A stretch of DNA of 64,000 nucleotides, from NCBI GenBank assembly GCA_937951675.1, contig CALFBI010000004.1:62001-126000 (forward strand), written 5' to 3'. Below the pieces are notes generated by a model, which saw nothing but the letters and a program-made list of their open reading frames with translations, was not told where the DNA came from and searched no databases. The position numbers were made by a program, and so were the translations under genes. This stretch comes from an uncultured Verrucomicrobiales bacterium (lineage in GTDB: Bacteria > Verrucomicrobiota > Verrucomicrobiia > Verrucomicrobiales > Akkermansiaceae). Positions 9,221-17,268 of this stretch are shown here, one piece after another (the stretch's first letter is position 1; the number at the start of each line of letters is the position of its first letter).

Positions 9221-9928
9221 TCAAAAAGAATCAGAGCCTTGACGAGATTTCTCCCAAAAACGTTTTTCGAGAGCATCGCTTGCCGCTGCAATTTGAGCGG
9301 CTTTCTTACTTGACCCAAAACCTTTCCCCAACTCAATTTTGTCCCACTCCACCATCGCATAAAAAATCCTCTGATGATCAGGCCCACTATCCTGGCTCAC
9401 GGCATACAGAGGACTCTGAGGCTTTATTTCTTGAAGAATCTCTTGAAGTTCGCCCTTGGGGTTTCTCTCAACCGGCTCTAAATCGACACGGGCGTAATCC
9501 TCCTCGAAAAGACGATTCACTATTTCAAAAGCCTTCTCAATTCCCGAGTCAAGATAGATCGCCCCAATTAAGGCCTCAAAAGCATCGGCTAAATTAGACT
9601 GCCGCCTTCTTCCACCATTCGCGTTTTCTCCCTTTCCTAGAAGTAAATAGCTTCCAAGATCAATTCTTTCAGCAGCTCGCGCAAGAGCTTTGGAAGAGAC
9701 TAACCGAGCTCTTAATTTCGTTAACTGCCCTTCCTTTGAATCCGGGTAGGCCTCGTAAAGGCGGCGAGTCACCACGATTTCAATCACAGCATCTCCAAGA
9801 AATTCCATCCGCTGATTATCCTCCACTTTCTTCTTAGTCTCATAAGCAAGACTAGGGTGAGTCAACGCTGTCCTCAGTAACTCTAAACGAGTAAACTGAT
9901 ACTGAATTTCTTTTTGAAGGGTCTCCAT
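9221..9928 (-). CDS. rnc: ribonuclease III
   Basis: Endonuclease that cuts double-stranded RNA, including rRNA precursors. The signature NQRMEFLGDAVIE (catalytic Glu/Asp) and DAFEALIGAIYLD mark the N-terminal endonuclease domain (about residues 5-150), and a dsRNA-binding domain follows (NPKGELQEIL, FGSSKKAAQIAAASDAL). The start is set at the ATG at 9926-9928, giving METLQKEIQYQF and 235 residues, as in other RNase III proteins. The longer frame to 9979 would need a TTG and would run to the tRNA-His gene. It lies just downstream of tRNA-His on the same strand. Confidence 0.95.
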   Translation of the reverse strand: METLQKEIQYQFTRLELLRTALTHPSLAYETKKKVEDNQRMEFLGDAVIEIVVTRRLYEAYPDSKEGQLTKLRARLVSSKALARAAERIDLGSYLLLGKGENANGGRRRQSNLADAFEALIGAIYLDSGIEKAFEIVNRLFEEDYARVDLEPVERNPKGELQEILQEIKPQSPLYAVSQDSGPDHQRIFYAMVEWDKIELGKGFGSSKKAAQIAAASDALEKRFWEKSRQGSDSF

Positions 9929-9997
9929 GCTTTGACCTATATCATCAGATTTCGCCCTTTTAAAAAACACGAACTCCAAATGAGCTACGAGTTAAAA

Positions 9998-10074
9998 TGG
10001 GGTGACCGACGGGGCTTGAACCCGCGACAACCGGAATCACAATCCGGGGCTCTACCAACTGAGCTACGGCCACC
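9998..10074 (-). tRNA. tRNA-His (GTG anticodon)
   Basis: Read on the minus strand, the acceptor stem is GTGGCCG/CGGTCAC, preceded by the extra 5' G (-1) opposite C73 that identifies tRNA-His. The D arm is GCTC-AGTTGGTA-GAGC, the anticodon loop contains GTG, the T arm has GGTTCAAGCC, and the 3' CCA is encoded (TGG at 9998-10000 on the plus strand). Confidence 0.95.
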
Positions 10075-10139
10075 ATTTAAGGGGGTGGAAGGTCGGGATT
10101 GATAACGAGCAAATTCGTCGAAGACAAGCGAAAAATAGC

Positions 10140-10760
10140 TTAGTTTTCTTCAAAAGAAGAAACCGCCGTTTTTTTATTGAGTAGAATAAGAGCTAAAATC
10201 GGATAGAGGCAGGTGGCTAGATAGAAAAGTGCGGTGCCCAACACCGTAAAATGAATGATGACCTCCATGATTTCATCCATTTCTTGCTGAGGAAGCCCCC
10301 CTGCCTCTAGGGACATCATACCAGTCATGTATGGAGGGAGATGCCGATACATAATGGAGACCGAAAAAGCCGCGAGCACTATTTTTGAAAGAATTGATAA
10401 CCAAGCGTATCGATTCGACCACTTCAAGCCGGCCTTTTGCGACTTTATCAACTTTCTCCCCGAAATGATCAGAATAAGTCCCAACAAAAATAAAGAAGCT
10501 GATGAATACAACGTCAGTGGCTGCACCGCTTTATTGAAAGTCATCATGATTTCCTGCATGGCTTTCACTTCCTCTGCTGATGAACCATTAGAATTAACAG
10601 TAAAACTCCATTCCGTAATTTTTTCTTGGAACGCCATTGAAACCAGGAATAAACCCGCAAATAGAATCCCTAAAATCCCGAAAGTCAGGTGTAGAAGACC
10701 AAAAACCTGAATCACAGGTGTTCGCGGACTTTGGGAAGGGGAAAGGTTCGAAGCGCTCAT
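10140..10760 (-). CDS. hypothetical four-helix membrane protein
   Basis: 206 residues with a polar N-terminus and about four predicted membrane helices: residues 22-42, 82-100, 122-138 and 172-195. The segment between helices 1 and 2 (Ser/Gly/Asn-rich, then charged) would form a loop. I recognise no family, catalytic motif or signature. It is divergent from tyrS and probably transcribed alone; tRNA-His and rnc follow on the same strand. Confidence 0.6.
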   Translation of the reverse strand: MSASNLSPSQSPRTPVIQVFGLLHLTFGILGILFAGLFLVSMAFQEKITEWSFTVNSNGSSAEEVKAMQEIMMTFNKAVQPLTLYSSASLFLLGLILIISGRKLIKSQKAGLKWSNRYAWLSILSKIVLAAFSVSIMYRHLPPYMTGMMSLEAGGLPQQEMDEIMEVIIHFTVLGTALFYLATCLYPILALILLNKKTAVSSFEEN

Positions 10761-10872
10761 AAGAAAACTCAGAATGATAAAAGCACCCTCATTTGTCCAG
10801 ACTTCGACATAAAAGCAGTCATTTTTTCATAATCCGGCTTGCTCTCAAACGGAGAGGTTTTACAAGAAAGTC

Positions 10873-12060
10873 ATGCCTATGAACGTATCTGAAACACTCG
10901 AGCTTCTCGCTGCCGGAACGGACCGCGTGATTTCCATCGATCATCTTCGTAAAAAACTCGAAGAAGGCCGCCCTCTAAGAATCAAACTCGGAGTCGATCC
11001 TACGGCCCCTGACATTCATTTCGGGCACACTGTTGCTCTCGAAAAACTCCGCCAATTCCAATCCTTGGGTCATACCGCTATTCTCATCATTGGAGATTTC
11101 ACCGCCACGATTGGAGATCCTTCCGGCCGATCTGCGACACGCCCCCCTCTCACCCGTGAAGAAGTGCTTCTCAACGCCAAAACTTACACCGAGCAAGCGT
11201 TCAAAATCCTCGATCGTGACACAACCGAGGTTGTTTACAATGGAGACTGGTTCCGAAAAATGACTTACGAAGAAGTCCTCAAGCTCAATAGTCGTGTAAC
11301 CATGCAGCAGATGCTTCAGCGTGAAGATTTCAAAACTCGGATTGAAAAAGGACAAGAAGTGCGTCTTCATGAAATCCAATACCCCATTATGCAAGGGTGG
11401 GATTCCGTCGAAATTAAATCAGACGTCGAAATTGGAGGCACCGACCAACTTTTTAACATTTTAGTCGGCCGAGACCTACAAAAAGAAGAAGGGCTTGACC
11501 CCCAAGTTGTCATGCTGGTTCCTCTTTTAGAAGGGCTCGATGGAGTCAAAAAGATGTCGAAATCTTACGGGAACTACATTGGTGTGAATGAGGACCCTCA
11601 AGAAATGTTCGGCAAAATCATGAGCACCTCAGATAAGCTGATGGATCGCTACTACCTCCTCTTACTAGGCGACGCTCGAGACCAATCACTCCACCCAATG
11701 GAAGCGAAGAAACAACTCGCTCATAAATTGACAGCTCGCTATCACGACGACGCTAGCGCCATAGAAGCTCGCCAGACATGGGAAGCCCGCTTTTCACAAC
11801 GTGACTCTTCTGCCGGAGCAAAAGAAATTTCTCTCAGCCAATTTTCAGGCGAACGCACTCTGCTCGAGCTTTGCTCTGCTGTTTATGAAACGGTCTTCGA
11901 AATTCAAAAATCAAATGGAGAACTCCGGAAGCAATTTATTAATACGGGGGCCGTTCAACTGAATGGATCAAAAATGACGGACCCTCACATGCCAATCACT
12001 TTGAGTGAAGGCGACCTCTTGCGCCTTTCTAAAAAGCATACGGCCAAGTTCACCGCCTGA
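10873..12060 (+). CDS. tyrS: tyrosyl-tRNA synthetase
   Basis: Class I enzyme that charges tRNA-Tyr. The HIGH-type motif is HFGH at about residues 49-52, followed by GDFTATIGDPSGRS, and the KMSKS motif is KMSKSYGNYI at about residue 227. The C-terminus (about 335-395) is an S4-like RNA-binding domain (INTGAVQLNG, LSEGDLLRLSKK). At 395 residues with HFGH and this layout it resembles the TyrZ/type 2 group more than the E. coli form. MPMNVSE offers two ATG starts, at 10873 and 10879. Confidence 0.96.
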   Translation: MPMNVSETLELLAAGTDRVISIDHLRKKLEEGRPLRIKLGVDPTAPDIHFGHTVALEKLRQFQSLGHTAILIIGDFTATIGDPSGRSATRPPLTREEVLLNAKTYTEQAFKILDRDTTEVVYNGDWFRKMTYEEVLKLNSRVTMQQMLQREDFKTRIEKGQEVRLHEIQYPIMQGWDSVEIKSDVEIGGTDQLFNILVGRDLQKEEGLDPQVVMLVPLLEGLDGVKKMSKSYGNYIGVNEDPQEMFGKIMSTSDKLMDRYYLLLLGDARDQSLHPMEAKKQLAHKLTARYHDDASAIEARQTWEARFSQRDSSAGAKEISLSQFSGERTLLELCSAVYETVFEIQKSNGELRKQFINTGAVQLNGSKMTDPHMPITLSEGDLLRLSKKHTAKFTA

Positions 12061-12108
12061 AGCTGGCTTGCTTTCAATTCTTCTTTCTGCTTCATTCAGT
12101 CATTAATC

Positions 12109-13071
12109 ATGAAGAAGCTTTTAGAGGTATTTTCTCTTTTTTCCTTTGGGGTTCTTTTCTTATGCCAGTGCGCTACGAAGCCTGTCATTGATTCGAGTAA
12201 CCGCAGAGCCTCTTCATTGAGTCAATTAGGATACGAAGCGATCCCTCTCCTCAACAAAGTAAAAAAAGATAAACGTCTCAGCCAAGAATTTCTTGTCAAT
12301 TCTCGTAAGGTTCATTTTTTAATCGATACTGGCGCGACCATGACAAGCCTCAAAGAGAGGCTCGAATGGCCCCTGGGTTTACTCAGAAACGAAAGTCACA
12401 ACCGGATTGTGACGAGTGCATTCGGCCAGTCAATGGAAACACCTACCGCCTACGGGACACTCCAAATAGGAAAAACAATCACCTCCCGTAAACTCTTTGA
12501 ACTCGCTCCCTTTACCGAAAATGAAAACTCACGGAAGCAATATGGCGGGTTACTTGGTGTTGATGCTTTGATAGCCTCTGGAGCCTTAATCGATTTAGAG
12601 AATTCAGCGCTTTGGATCCCTCGCCACCAGCCCTCGAATCATCAGCTAGCCAAAATCACGAAACATTCTGTTTCAATCTCCCCGATGCCAGGCAATCAAC
12701 TCCTCAGCATCACGACTCTTGTAAAAGGCCAACGTCTAGTTTGGCAACTTGATACAGGTTCGGAGGTTTCCCTGCTTCAAACAAATAAAGCAAAATCTCT
12801 TGCTCTCAAACTAGAGACCACTCCTTACCGAGTCATCGATACCAGCGGAACTGTCCTCCACTCAAAAAAAGCCACTCTTCCCTCTCTACAATGTGGCAGC
12901 CTCGTTGTGCAAAACCTCACAACTCAAGTGGTTCCTCTTTGGCAAGGGGATCAAAAACTCCTCAATCAAAGAGGAGAAAGGGTCAATGGTATTTTAGGGA
13001 TCGATTTTTTAAGACACACCAAGGCGCTGATCGACCCCCAAAACAATAAGATTTACTTTGGCAGTAGGTAG
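12109..13071 (+). CDS. double retropepsin-like aspartic protease, probable lipoprotein
   Basis: 320 residues with an N-terminal hydrophobic segment ending LFLCQCATK, a lipoprotein-like but imperfect lipobox. Two pepsin/retropepsin-like halves are visible, each with the catalytic triplet and the paired hydrophobic-Gly motif: FLIDTGATMTS (Asp about 73) with GLLGVDAL, and WQLDTGSEVSLLQ (Asp about 215) with GILGIDFL. The arrangement gives both active-site aspartates in one chain. The likely role is an envelope-anchored aspartyl protease; the substrate is unknown. It starts 48 bases after tyrS and converges with the TonB-dependent receptor 10 bases further on. Confidence 0.75.
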   Translation: MKKLLEVFSLFSFGVLFLCQCATKPVIDSSNRRASSLSQLGYEAIPLLNKVKKDKRLSQEFLVNSRKVHFLIDTGATMTSLKERLEWPLGLLRNESHNRIVTSAFGQSMETPTAYGTLQIGKTITSRKLFELAPFTENENSRKQYGGLLGVDALIASGALIDLENSALWIPRHQPSNHQLAKITKHSVSISPMPGNQLLSITTLVKGQRLVWQLDTGSEVSLLQTNKAKSLALKLETTPYRVIDTSGTVLHSKKATLPSLQCGSLVVQNLTTQVVPLWQGDQKLLNQRGERVNGILGIDFLRHTKALIDPQNNKIYFGSR

Positions 13072-13081
13072 AAAAAGTTCT

Positions 13082-14923
13082 TCAGAAATGTAACTTAACT
13101 CCTCCAAAGATCCCTCTCCCTCTTGCGAGCTCAGGTGTCCCAAAGTTACTCAGTTCGTATCTCTCATTGAGAATATTTTCAAATCTCACATAAAGTTCTC
13201 TAGATTCGCTAACTTGGACATTTATAGCACATCCGATATCAAAGTAGCTATCTAACTCAGATCCTGCTAGTTCACGTGTTCCTACATACTGCCCTGTTAA
13301 AGATAATAGAACAGGCTCCATAGGTTTATACCAAACTTGAGCTTTCACCGCATCATCTAGCTGCACCCCAAGAGAGTTCGTTTGATGAGTCCATGAAACA
13401 CTATAACCGACTAGGTCTTCGTATGAATTAGAAATTTCAAACTCAAATCCATGGAGCTTCGTTTCCCCGTCAACATTCCGGTTTTGTGATTCAACAAAGC
13501 CAGTTAAGGGGTTGAGTCCCTGTGACTCAAGAGTGATGGCATCTTCGATAAAATTAAAAAAGTAAGTGAATTTTACATTTTGTCCGAATAATTCCTGCTC
13601 TAACCCAAAATCCACTCCAATCGATTCTTCCGGATCTAAACTAGGATTTGGCAGCTGCCGAGAAGGAAAAGGAACAAACGGAGGAAACGCCGGAGAATCA
13701 AACGTATTAATCTCCTGAAAAGTAGGAGCACGATACCCCGTTCCCAATGAAGCAAAAACCTTCGTCCCCGTTTGATCGAAAGAATAATTAACACCTGCTT
13801 GTGCACTGACAAAATCCCCATAATTAGAATCATTTTCATAGCGAACTCCTAAGTCCCAATGAAACGATTCTGTAACACTTCCGGAATGATTCACATACAG
13901 AGAAAACAGCTCCGAATCTTCTTTAAATGTAAAAAAGGCATTACTATCTCTTCTCGTCATCTCCAGAGTAGCTCCGAAAACAGTGGTGTGAGCATCATTC
14001 CAAGTAAGCGTATTGAGCGAATCTAGCGAAAAATGGTTTGTTAACCGGTTCATTACCGAATCAATCGTATACTCTTCGCGGTAATGACCAAAAGTGACCT
14101 TTGAGCTGACGACATCATTCCACGTGATATCGGAGAATAAGGTTACTAAAGAGAAATCATTTTCAAAAAGTTGCCCGTTGTCGTAGTCACTTTGAGAATA
14201 ACGTATTGTAGATCCCAATGCTACCGTATCATTAAGACGGTAATCAAACCTCAAGGCCGTATTAAAGGTGTCAAAATCTTGAACCCTTCCTGGTGCTGGT
14301 GAGTTTTCAGTATCTTCATAGTTCGCTTGCAGTTGATATGAAAAATCTCCTGCAATTCCTTGGTGCTGCAATCCATAGCGTGATGTCCTAAAAGTCCCCC
14401 TCTCTGAGTTCCAAGTAGTGCCTCCTTTTTCAACTTTCTCTAGAGAAATACCTACTGCGCCACTAATAGAATCTGATCCATACAATGCCGATTGAGGCCC
14501 TTTAAGAATTTCAAGGCGATCATTTCCCTGCAGAGACAAGGTCCCCAAAAGAGATCCTAACTCTAAGTTCTGTCCAGAAAGCCTAATTCCGTCGACCCGT
14601 AAATGGGCATGATCCGAGCTTCCCCCGCGAATGAAAAGTGAACCTGTATTACCACGCTGTCCTGCAAAAGAAGTTGAATAGACTCCAGGAACCGTTTGTA
14701 AAGCATCTTGAAGAGTATGAACTCCTCGCTGCTCCAAGTCCTCTTCTGTCAAAACAGTCAAAGAGCTAGAGACTTTATCGACCTCTGTCTCGATTCGATT
14801 CGCGAACACGGTCACCTCCTTTTGTTCACTGGGAGGAGCCTTTTCAGGTTGTTGAGCTGATAATGGTAATGCTGAACACGCCGCCCCTAATAGACTAATA
14901 GTAGTTAATTGATATTTATTCAT
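13082..14923 (-). CDS. TonB-dependent outer-membrane receptor, BtuB-like (vitamin B12 uptake)
   Basis: 613 residues. A signal peptide ends near LPLSAQ, then a TonB-box-like EVTVFANR. The plug domain (about residues 45-155) has TVLTEEDLEQRGVHTLQDAL, VPGVYS, SLFIRGG and RLEILKGPQSALYGSDSI. The rest is a 22-strand-type barrel with GTGYRAPTFQEI (the family's GYRAPT motif) and ends in Phe (GIFGGVKLHF), the usual outer-membrane insertion signal. A cobalamin riboswitch lies directly upstream on the same strand, which makes B12 or another corrinoid the likely ligand. No btuC, btuD or btuF is in the window. Confidence 0.9.
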   Translation of the reverse strand: MNKYQLTTISLLGAACSALPLSAQQPEKAPPSEQKEVTVFANRIETEVDKVSSSLTVLTEEDLEQRGVHTLQDALQTVPGVYSTSFAGQRGNTGSLFIRGGSSDHAHLRVDGIRLSGQNLELGSLLGTLSLQGNDRLEILKGPQSALYGSDSISGAVGISLEKVEKGGTTWNSERGTFRTSRYGLQHQGIAGDFSYQLQANYEDTENSPAPGRVQDFDTFNTALRFDYRLNDTVALGSTIRYSQSDYDNGQLFENDFSLVTLFSDITWNDVVSSKVTFGHYREEYTIDSVMNRLTNHFSLDSLNTLTWNDAHTTVFGATLEMTRRDSNAFFTFKEDSELFSLYVNHSGSVTESFHWDLGVRYENDSNYGDFVSAQAGVNYSFDQTGTKVFASLGTGYRAPTFQEINTFDSPAFPPFVPFPSRQLPNPSLDPEESIGVDFGLEQELFGQNVKFTYFFNFIEDAITLESQGLNPLTGFVESQNRNVDGETKLHGFEFEISNSYEDLVGYSVSWTHQTNSLGVQLDDAVKAQVWYKPMEPVLLSLTGQYVGTRELAGSELDSYFDIGCAINVQVSESRELYVRFENILNERYELSNFGTPELARGRGIFGGVKLHF

Positions 14924-14939
14924 AAATGGTATGGATAAG

Positions 14940-14958
14940 CTCTAGAAATCCGCTAGAG
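14940..14958 (-). promoter_or_regulatory. hairpin between riboswitch and receptor start
   Basis: CTCTAG (14940-14945) pairs with CTAGAG (14953-14958) across a 7-base loop, 17 bases upstream of the receptor ATG. With no T-tract behind it, it would more likely act on translation than on termination. It is a candidate expression-platform hairpin of the cobalamin riboswitch. Confidence 0.4.
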
Positions 14959-14964
14959 ATTCTC

Positions 14965-15100
14965 TCACTTATCAAGGCTGGTGACCTGGCTTACATCTAG
15001 ACTCTTACATAGAGCCTAAACATTCACAGTGGCGGGACCGCGTTAGAATTAGCATTAAAAATGCCTCACCAACTTTCCCATCTATTTCCTGCCCGTGCGA
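14965..15100 (-). promoter_or_regulatory. cobalamin (B12) riboswitch
   Basis: On the minus strand, in order: GGGAAAGTTGGTGA (15079 leftward), a small variable hairpin, GCGGTCCCGCCACTGTGA (the hallmark core), a further stem, and AAGCCAGGTCACCAGCC (ending about 14975). This is the order of the conserved blocks of the cobalamin riboswitch family. It precedes only the BtuB-like receptor, so the predicted effect is repression of corrinoid uptake when B12 is plentiful. Confidence 0.9.
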
Positions 15101-15213
15101 CGAGCTTCCCTGAAAAGGCTTTCCTCCTTCAAGAGAAGCAAAGCGGATGCAAACTACCGAAGACTCCTTTTTTTAAAAGCCCAAAAACCATTTATTCCAT
15201 TCCTCCGTGGACC

Positions 15214-15771
15214 TCAATAGCACGCTCTAATCTGAGCGTGCTTTTCCTCAAACTCAATATCAGACAATACAGGGTTTGATAGCATCCCCTGATAACTCTC
15301 TATTGGTAAATCAACCCAACTTCGGCACCCCCCATACTTTTTCTCATAAGAAAGCATCAGAGGCTCTTTTAACCGAGAAACTCGCACCACAGCGAGATGA
15401 AGTGACCCTTCACTCATTCCTCGCCCTTCCCACTCGAAACGTTGACGAAGAGTCTCTTCCGTCCAAATATGATGCTCTTTCAGAGCCTCAATTTTTTTCC
15501 AATCCTTAAGCTCCACGGTCTCTACTAACTCGGCAAAAGCATCGAGCTGAATCTCATCACCCACTTGCCATTCAGGTAAAGGCTCACAAAAATCAGTCTT
15601 TACAGCCTCTCCTTGAGCATGGAAATGGGTCGGGAAAAGCCAAAATTGCCGGTGCTGAAACGTAAAACTGGCTTCATGAATCCCTCCTTTTCGTAAAATA
15701 AGAGTTTGGCGACCTTCCATAAGGGCTTCACAAATCACCTTCCACTCCTTGAACGCCACCGACTCAGACAT
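15214..15771 (-). CDS. DUF1802 family protein
   Basis: 185 residues from the ATG at 15769-15771. The sequence FKEWKVICEALMEGRQ, LILRKGGIHE, then FWLFPTHFH is the DUF1802 signature (EW..v..aL..G.Q...lRKGGI.E...F...H..F.L.PT..HQ). DUF1802 proteins are cytoplasmic and of unknown biochemistry, common in cyanobacteria and some PVC bacteria. It is divergent from metX, 43 bases away, so their promoters must overlap. The gene ends about 115 bases before the riboswitch of the neighbouring receptor gene, on the same strand. Confidence 0.85.
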   Translation of the reverse strand: MSESVAFKEWKVICEALMEGRQTLILRKGGIHEASFTFQHRQFWLFPTHFHAQGEAVKTDFCEPLPEWQVGDEIQLDAFAELVETVELKDWKKIEALKEHHIWTEETLRQRFEWEGRGMSEGSLHLAVVRVSRLKEPLMLSYEKKYGGCRSWVDLPIESYQGMLSNPVLSDIEFEEKHAQIRACY

Positions 15772-15814
15772 AGACAAGATCCTGCCTAGATTGCGATTCT
15801 TGTCAAAATAATCC

Positions 15815-16996
15815 GTGTTCTTTCAGACCTCCAATGCTAAAGATTTTTATGTGACCCAAGCGCAAATCACTACCCAGCAATACGAACACGAACAGGAAAT
15901 CCTTCTTCATGATGGAGGATCTCTCCCGCGGTATCGTCTCGCCTATGAAACATGGGGCACTCTCAACCCGGACAAAACCAACGTCATCCTACTCTTTCAC
16001 GCCCTTTCCGGGAGTCATCACGCGAAAGGATACAACCCAAGTGCGCCCACTCCTTTATGGACTGAAGAGCTTCATGAAGGCTGGTGGGAAGAAATGATTG
16101 GCCCGGGTAAAGCGCTTGATACTGATGAATACTTTATCATCTGCCCTAATTATCTCGGCGGTTGCTATGGCTCCACTGGTCCTGCCAGCACCAACCCCAA
16201 AACAGGCCAAGCCTATGGATCTGAATTCCCCCACCTTTGTGTTGCTGACCAAGCTCTAGCATCTTCTCACTTACTAGACTTTCTCGGCATCAATAAACTA
16301 CATGGCGTTGTCGGCCCTTCTGTCGGAGGACTCTGTGCCCTGAGTTTTGCTACCCTATATGCCGAACGCGTTCAAAATGTGATTCTTATCGCCAGCGGGA
16401 TTAAAACAACAATCTTGAATAGGCTCACGCTTTTCGAGCAAATCATCGCGATTGAGAATGACCCACACTTCTGCGGTGGCGACTACTATGAAAGCAAAAA
16501 ACCAGAGCTCGGTCTCGCCCTAGCTCGTATGATTTCTCACAAAACCTTTGTTCATCTTGATAACTTTGAGCGCCGAGCCAGGAAAGATCTTGTCGAACAA
16601 AATGACATCCTCTCCTGGTATAAAGTTCGGGATCAATTTCAGAGCTACATGCTTTACCAAGGCAGCAAATTCGTCAAACGGTTCGATCCTAATACTTACT
16701 TAAGAATCATCGACATGTGGTCTCGTTTCAATGCCGCTACCGAAGCGGGGTGCGAGAACTACCGAGAACTTTTCTTGCGATCAAAAAAAGCTGGGCACCG
16801 GTATCTTGTTTTCTCGATCGATTCCGATTTCTGCTTCTACCCAGAAGAACAAGCTGAAATCGTCCAAGGGCTTGAATCAGCTGAAGTTGAAGTTTCTCAT
16901 CTCACGGTTCACTCCGATAAAGGACATGATTCATTTTTACTAGAGCCTCACTTATACAGCCCTCAAATAAAATATCTTTTGAACCAGGCTCAATAA
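15815..16996 (+). CDS. metX: homoserine O-acetyltransferase (MetX)
   Basis: Alpha/beta-hydrolase-fold enzyme that acetylates homoserine with acetyl-CoA, an early step of methionine synthesis. The 393 residues fit the family. Hallmarks: LAYETWGTLN, LLFHALSGSHH, GPGKALDTDEYFIICPN, nucleophile Ser169 in GPSVGG, Asp in SIDSDFCFYP, and His in SDKGHDSFLLEP. The only reasonable starts are GTG codons at 15815 and 15851, both before the conserved core; the second would shorten the protein by 12 residues. Some members of this fold act as succinyltransferases, so the acyl donor is inferred. Confidence 0.93.
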   Translation: MFFQTSNAKDFYVTQAQITTQQYEHEQEILLHDGGSLPRYRLAYETWGTLNPDKTNVILLFHALSGSHHAKGYNPSAPTPLWTEELHEGWWEEMIGPGKALDTDEYFIICPNYLGGCYGSTGPASTNPKTGQAYGSEFPHLCVADQALASSHLLDFLGINKLHGVVGPSVGGLCALSFATLYAERVQNVILIASGIKTTILNRLTLFEQIIAIENDPHFCGGDYYESKKPELGLALARMISHKTFVHLDNFERRARKDLVEQNDILSWYKVRDQFQSYMLYQGSKFVKRFDPNTYLRIIDMWSRFNAATEAGCENYRELFLRSKKAGHRYLVFSIDSDFCFYPEEQAEIVQGLESAEVEVSHLTVHSDKGHDSFLLEPHLYSPQIKYLLNQAQ

Positions 16997-17014
16997 AACT
17001 TACAAATACAAAGA

Positions 17015-17089
17015 TGGTAGCAGAGGGCGGATTTGAACCGCCGACAAAAGGCTTATGAGTCCTCTGCTCTACCCCTGAGCTACTCTGCC
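17015..17089 (-). tRNA. tRNA with CAT anticodon (tRNA-Met, or tRNA-Ile2)
   Basis: On the minus strand: acceptor GGCAGAG/CTCTGCT (with a terminal G-T pair), D arm GCTC-AGGGGTA-GAGC, anticodon loop CTCATAA, T arm GGCGG-TTCAAAT-CCGCC, discriminator A and encoded CCA. The anticodon CAT with a paired first base excludes the initiator type. An A-G mismatch closes the anticodon stem. Elongator Met and lysidine-modified Ile cannot be separated reliably by eye. Confidence 0.88.
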
Positions 17090-17268
17090 GCTAACCTTTG
17101 TGGAATGATATCTTTCAATATCAGGGCAATTTGTCTAAACAGAGAAGCCGCTCCTGTCCACTGAAAAAGCAATCGAATCTCTATCTTTCTAGAAAAAATA
17201 GATTCTTTTGACAAATCTTATGAGATCAGAGAGAAACAGCTTATTATTTAACTTCCCCCTTTGACCCA

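Noticed and set aside
9163-9597. 144-codon plus-strand ORF opposite rnc
   Set aside because: Low-complexity reading of the rnc antisense strand.
15061-15279. Plus-strand ORF of 72 codons opposite the riboswitch
   Set aside because: It runs through the cobalamin riboswitch (on the other strand) and the end of the DUF1802 gene, and has no coding character.
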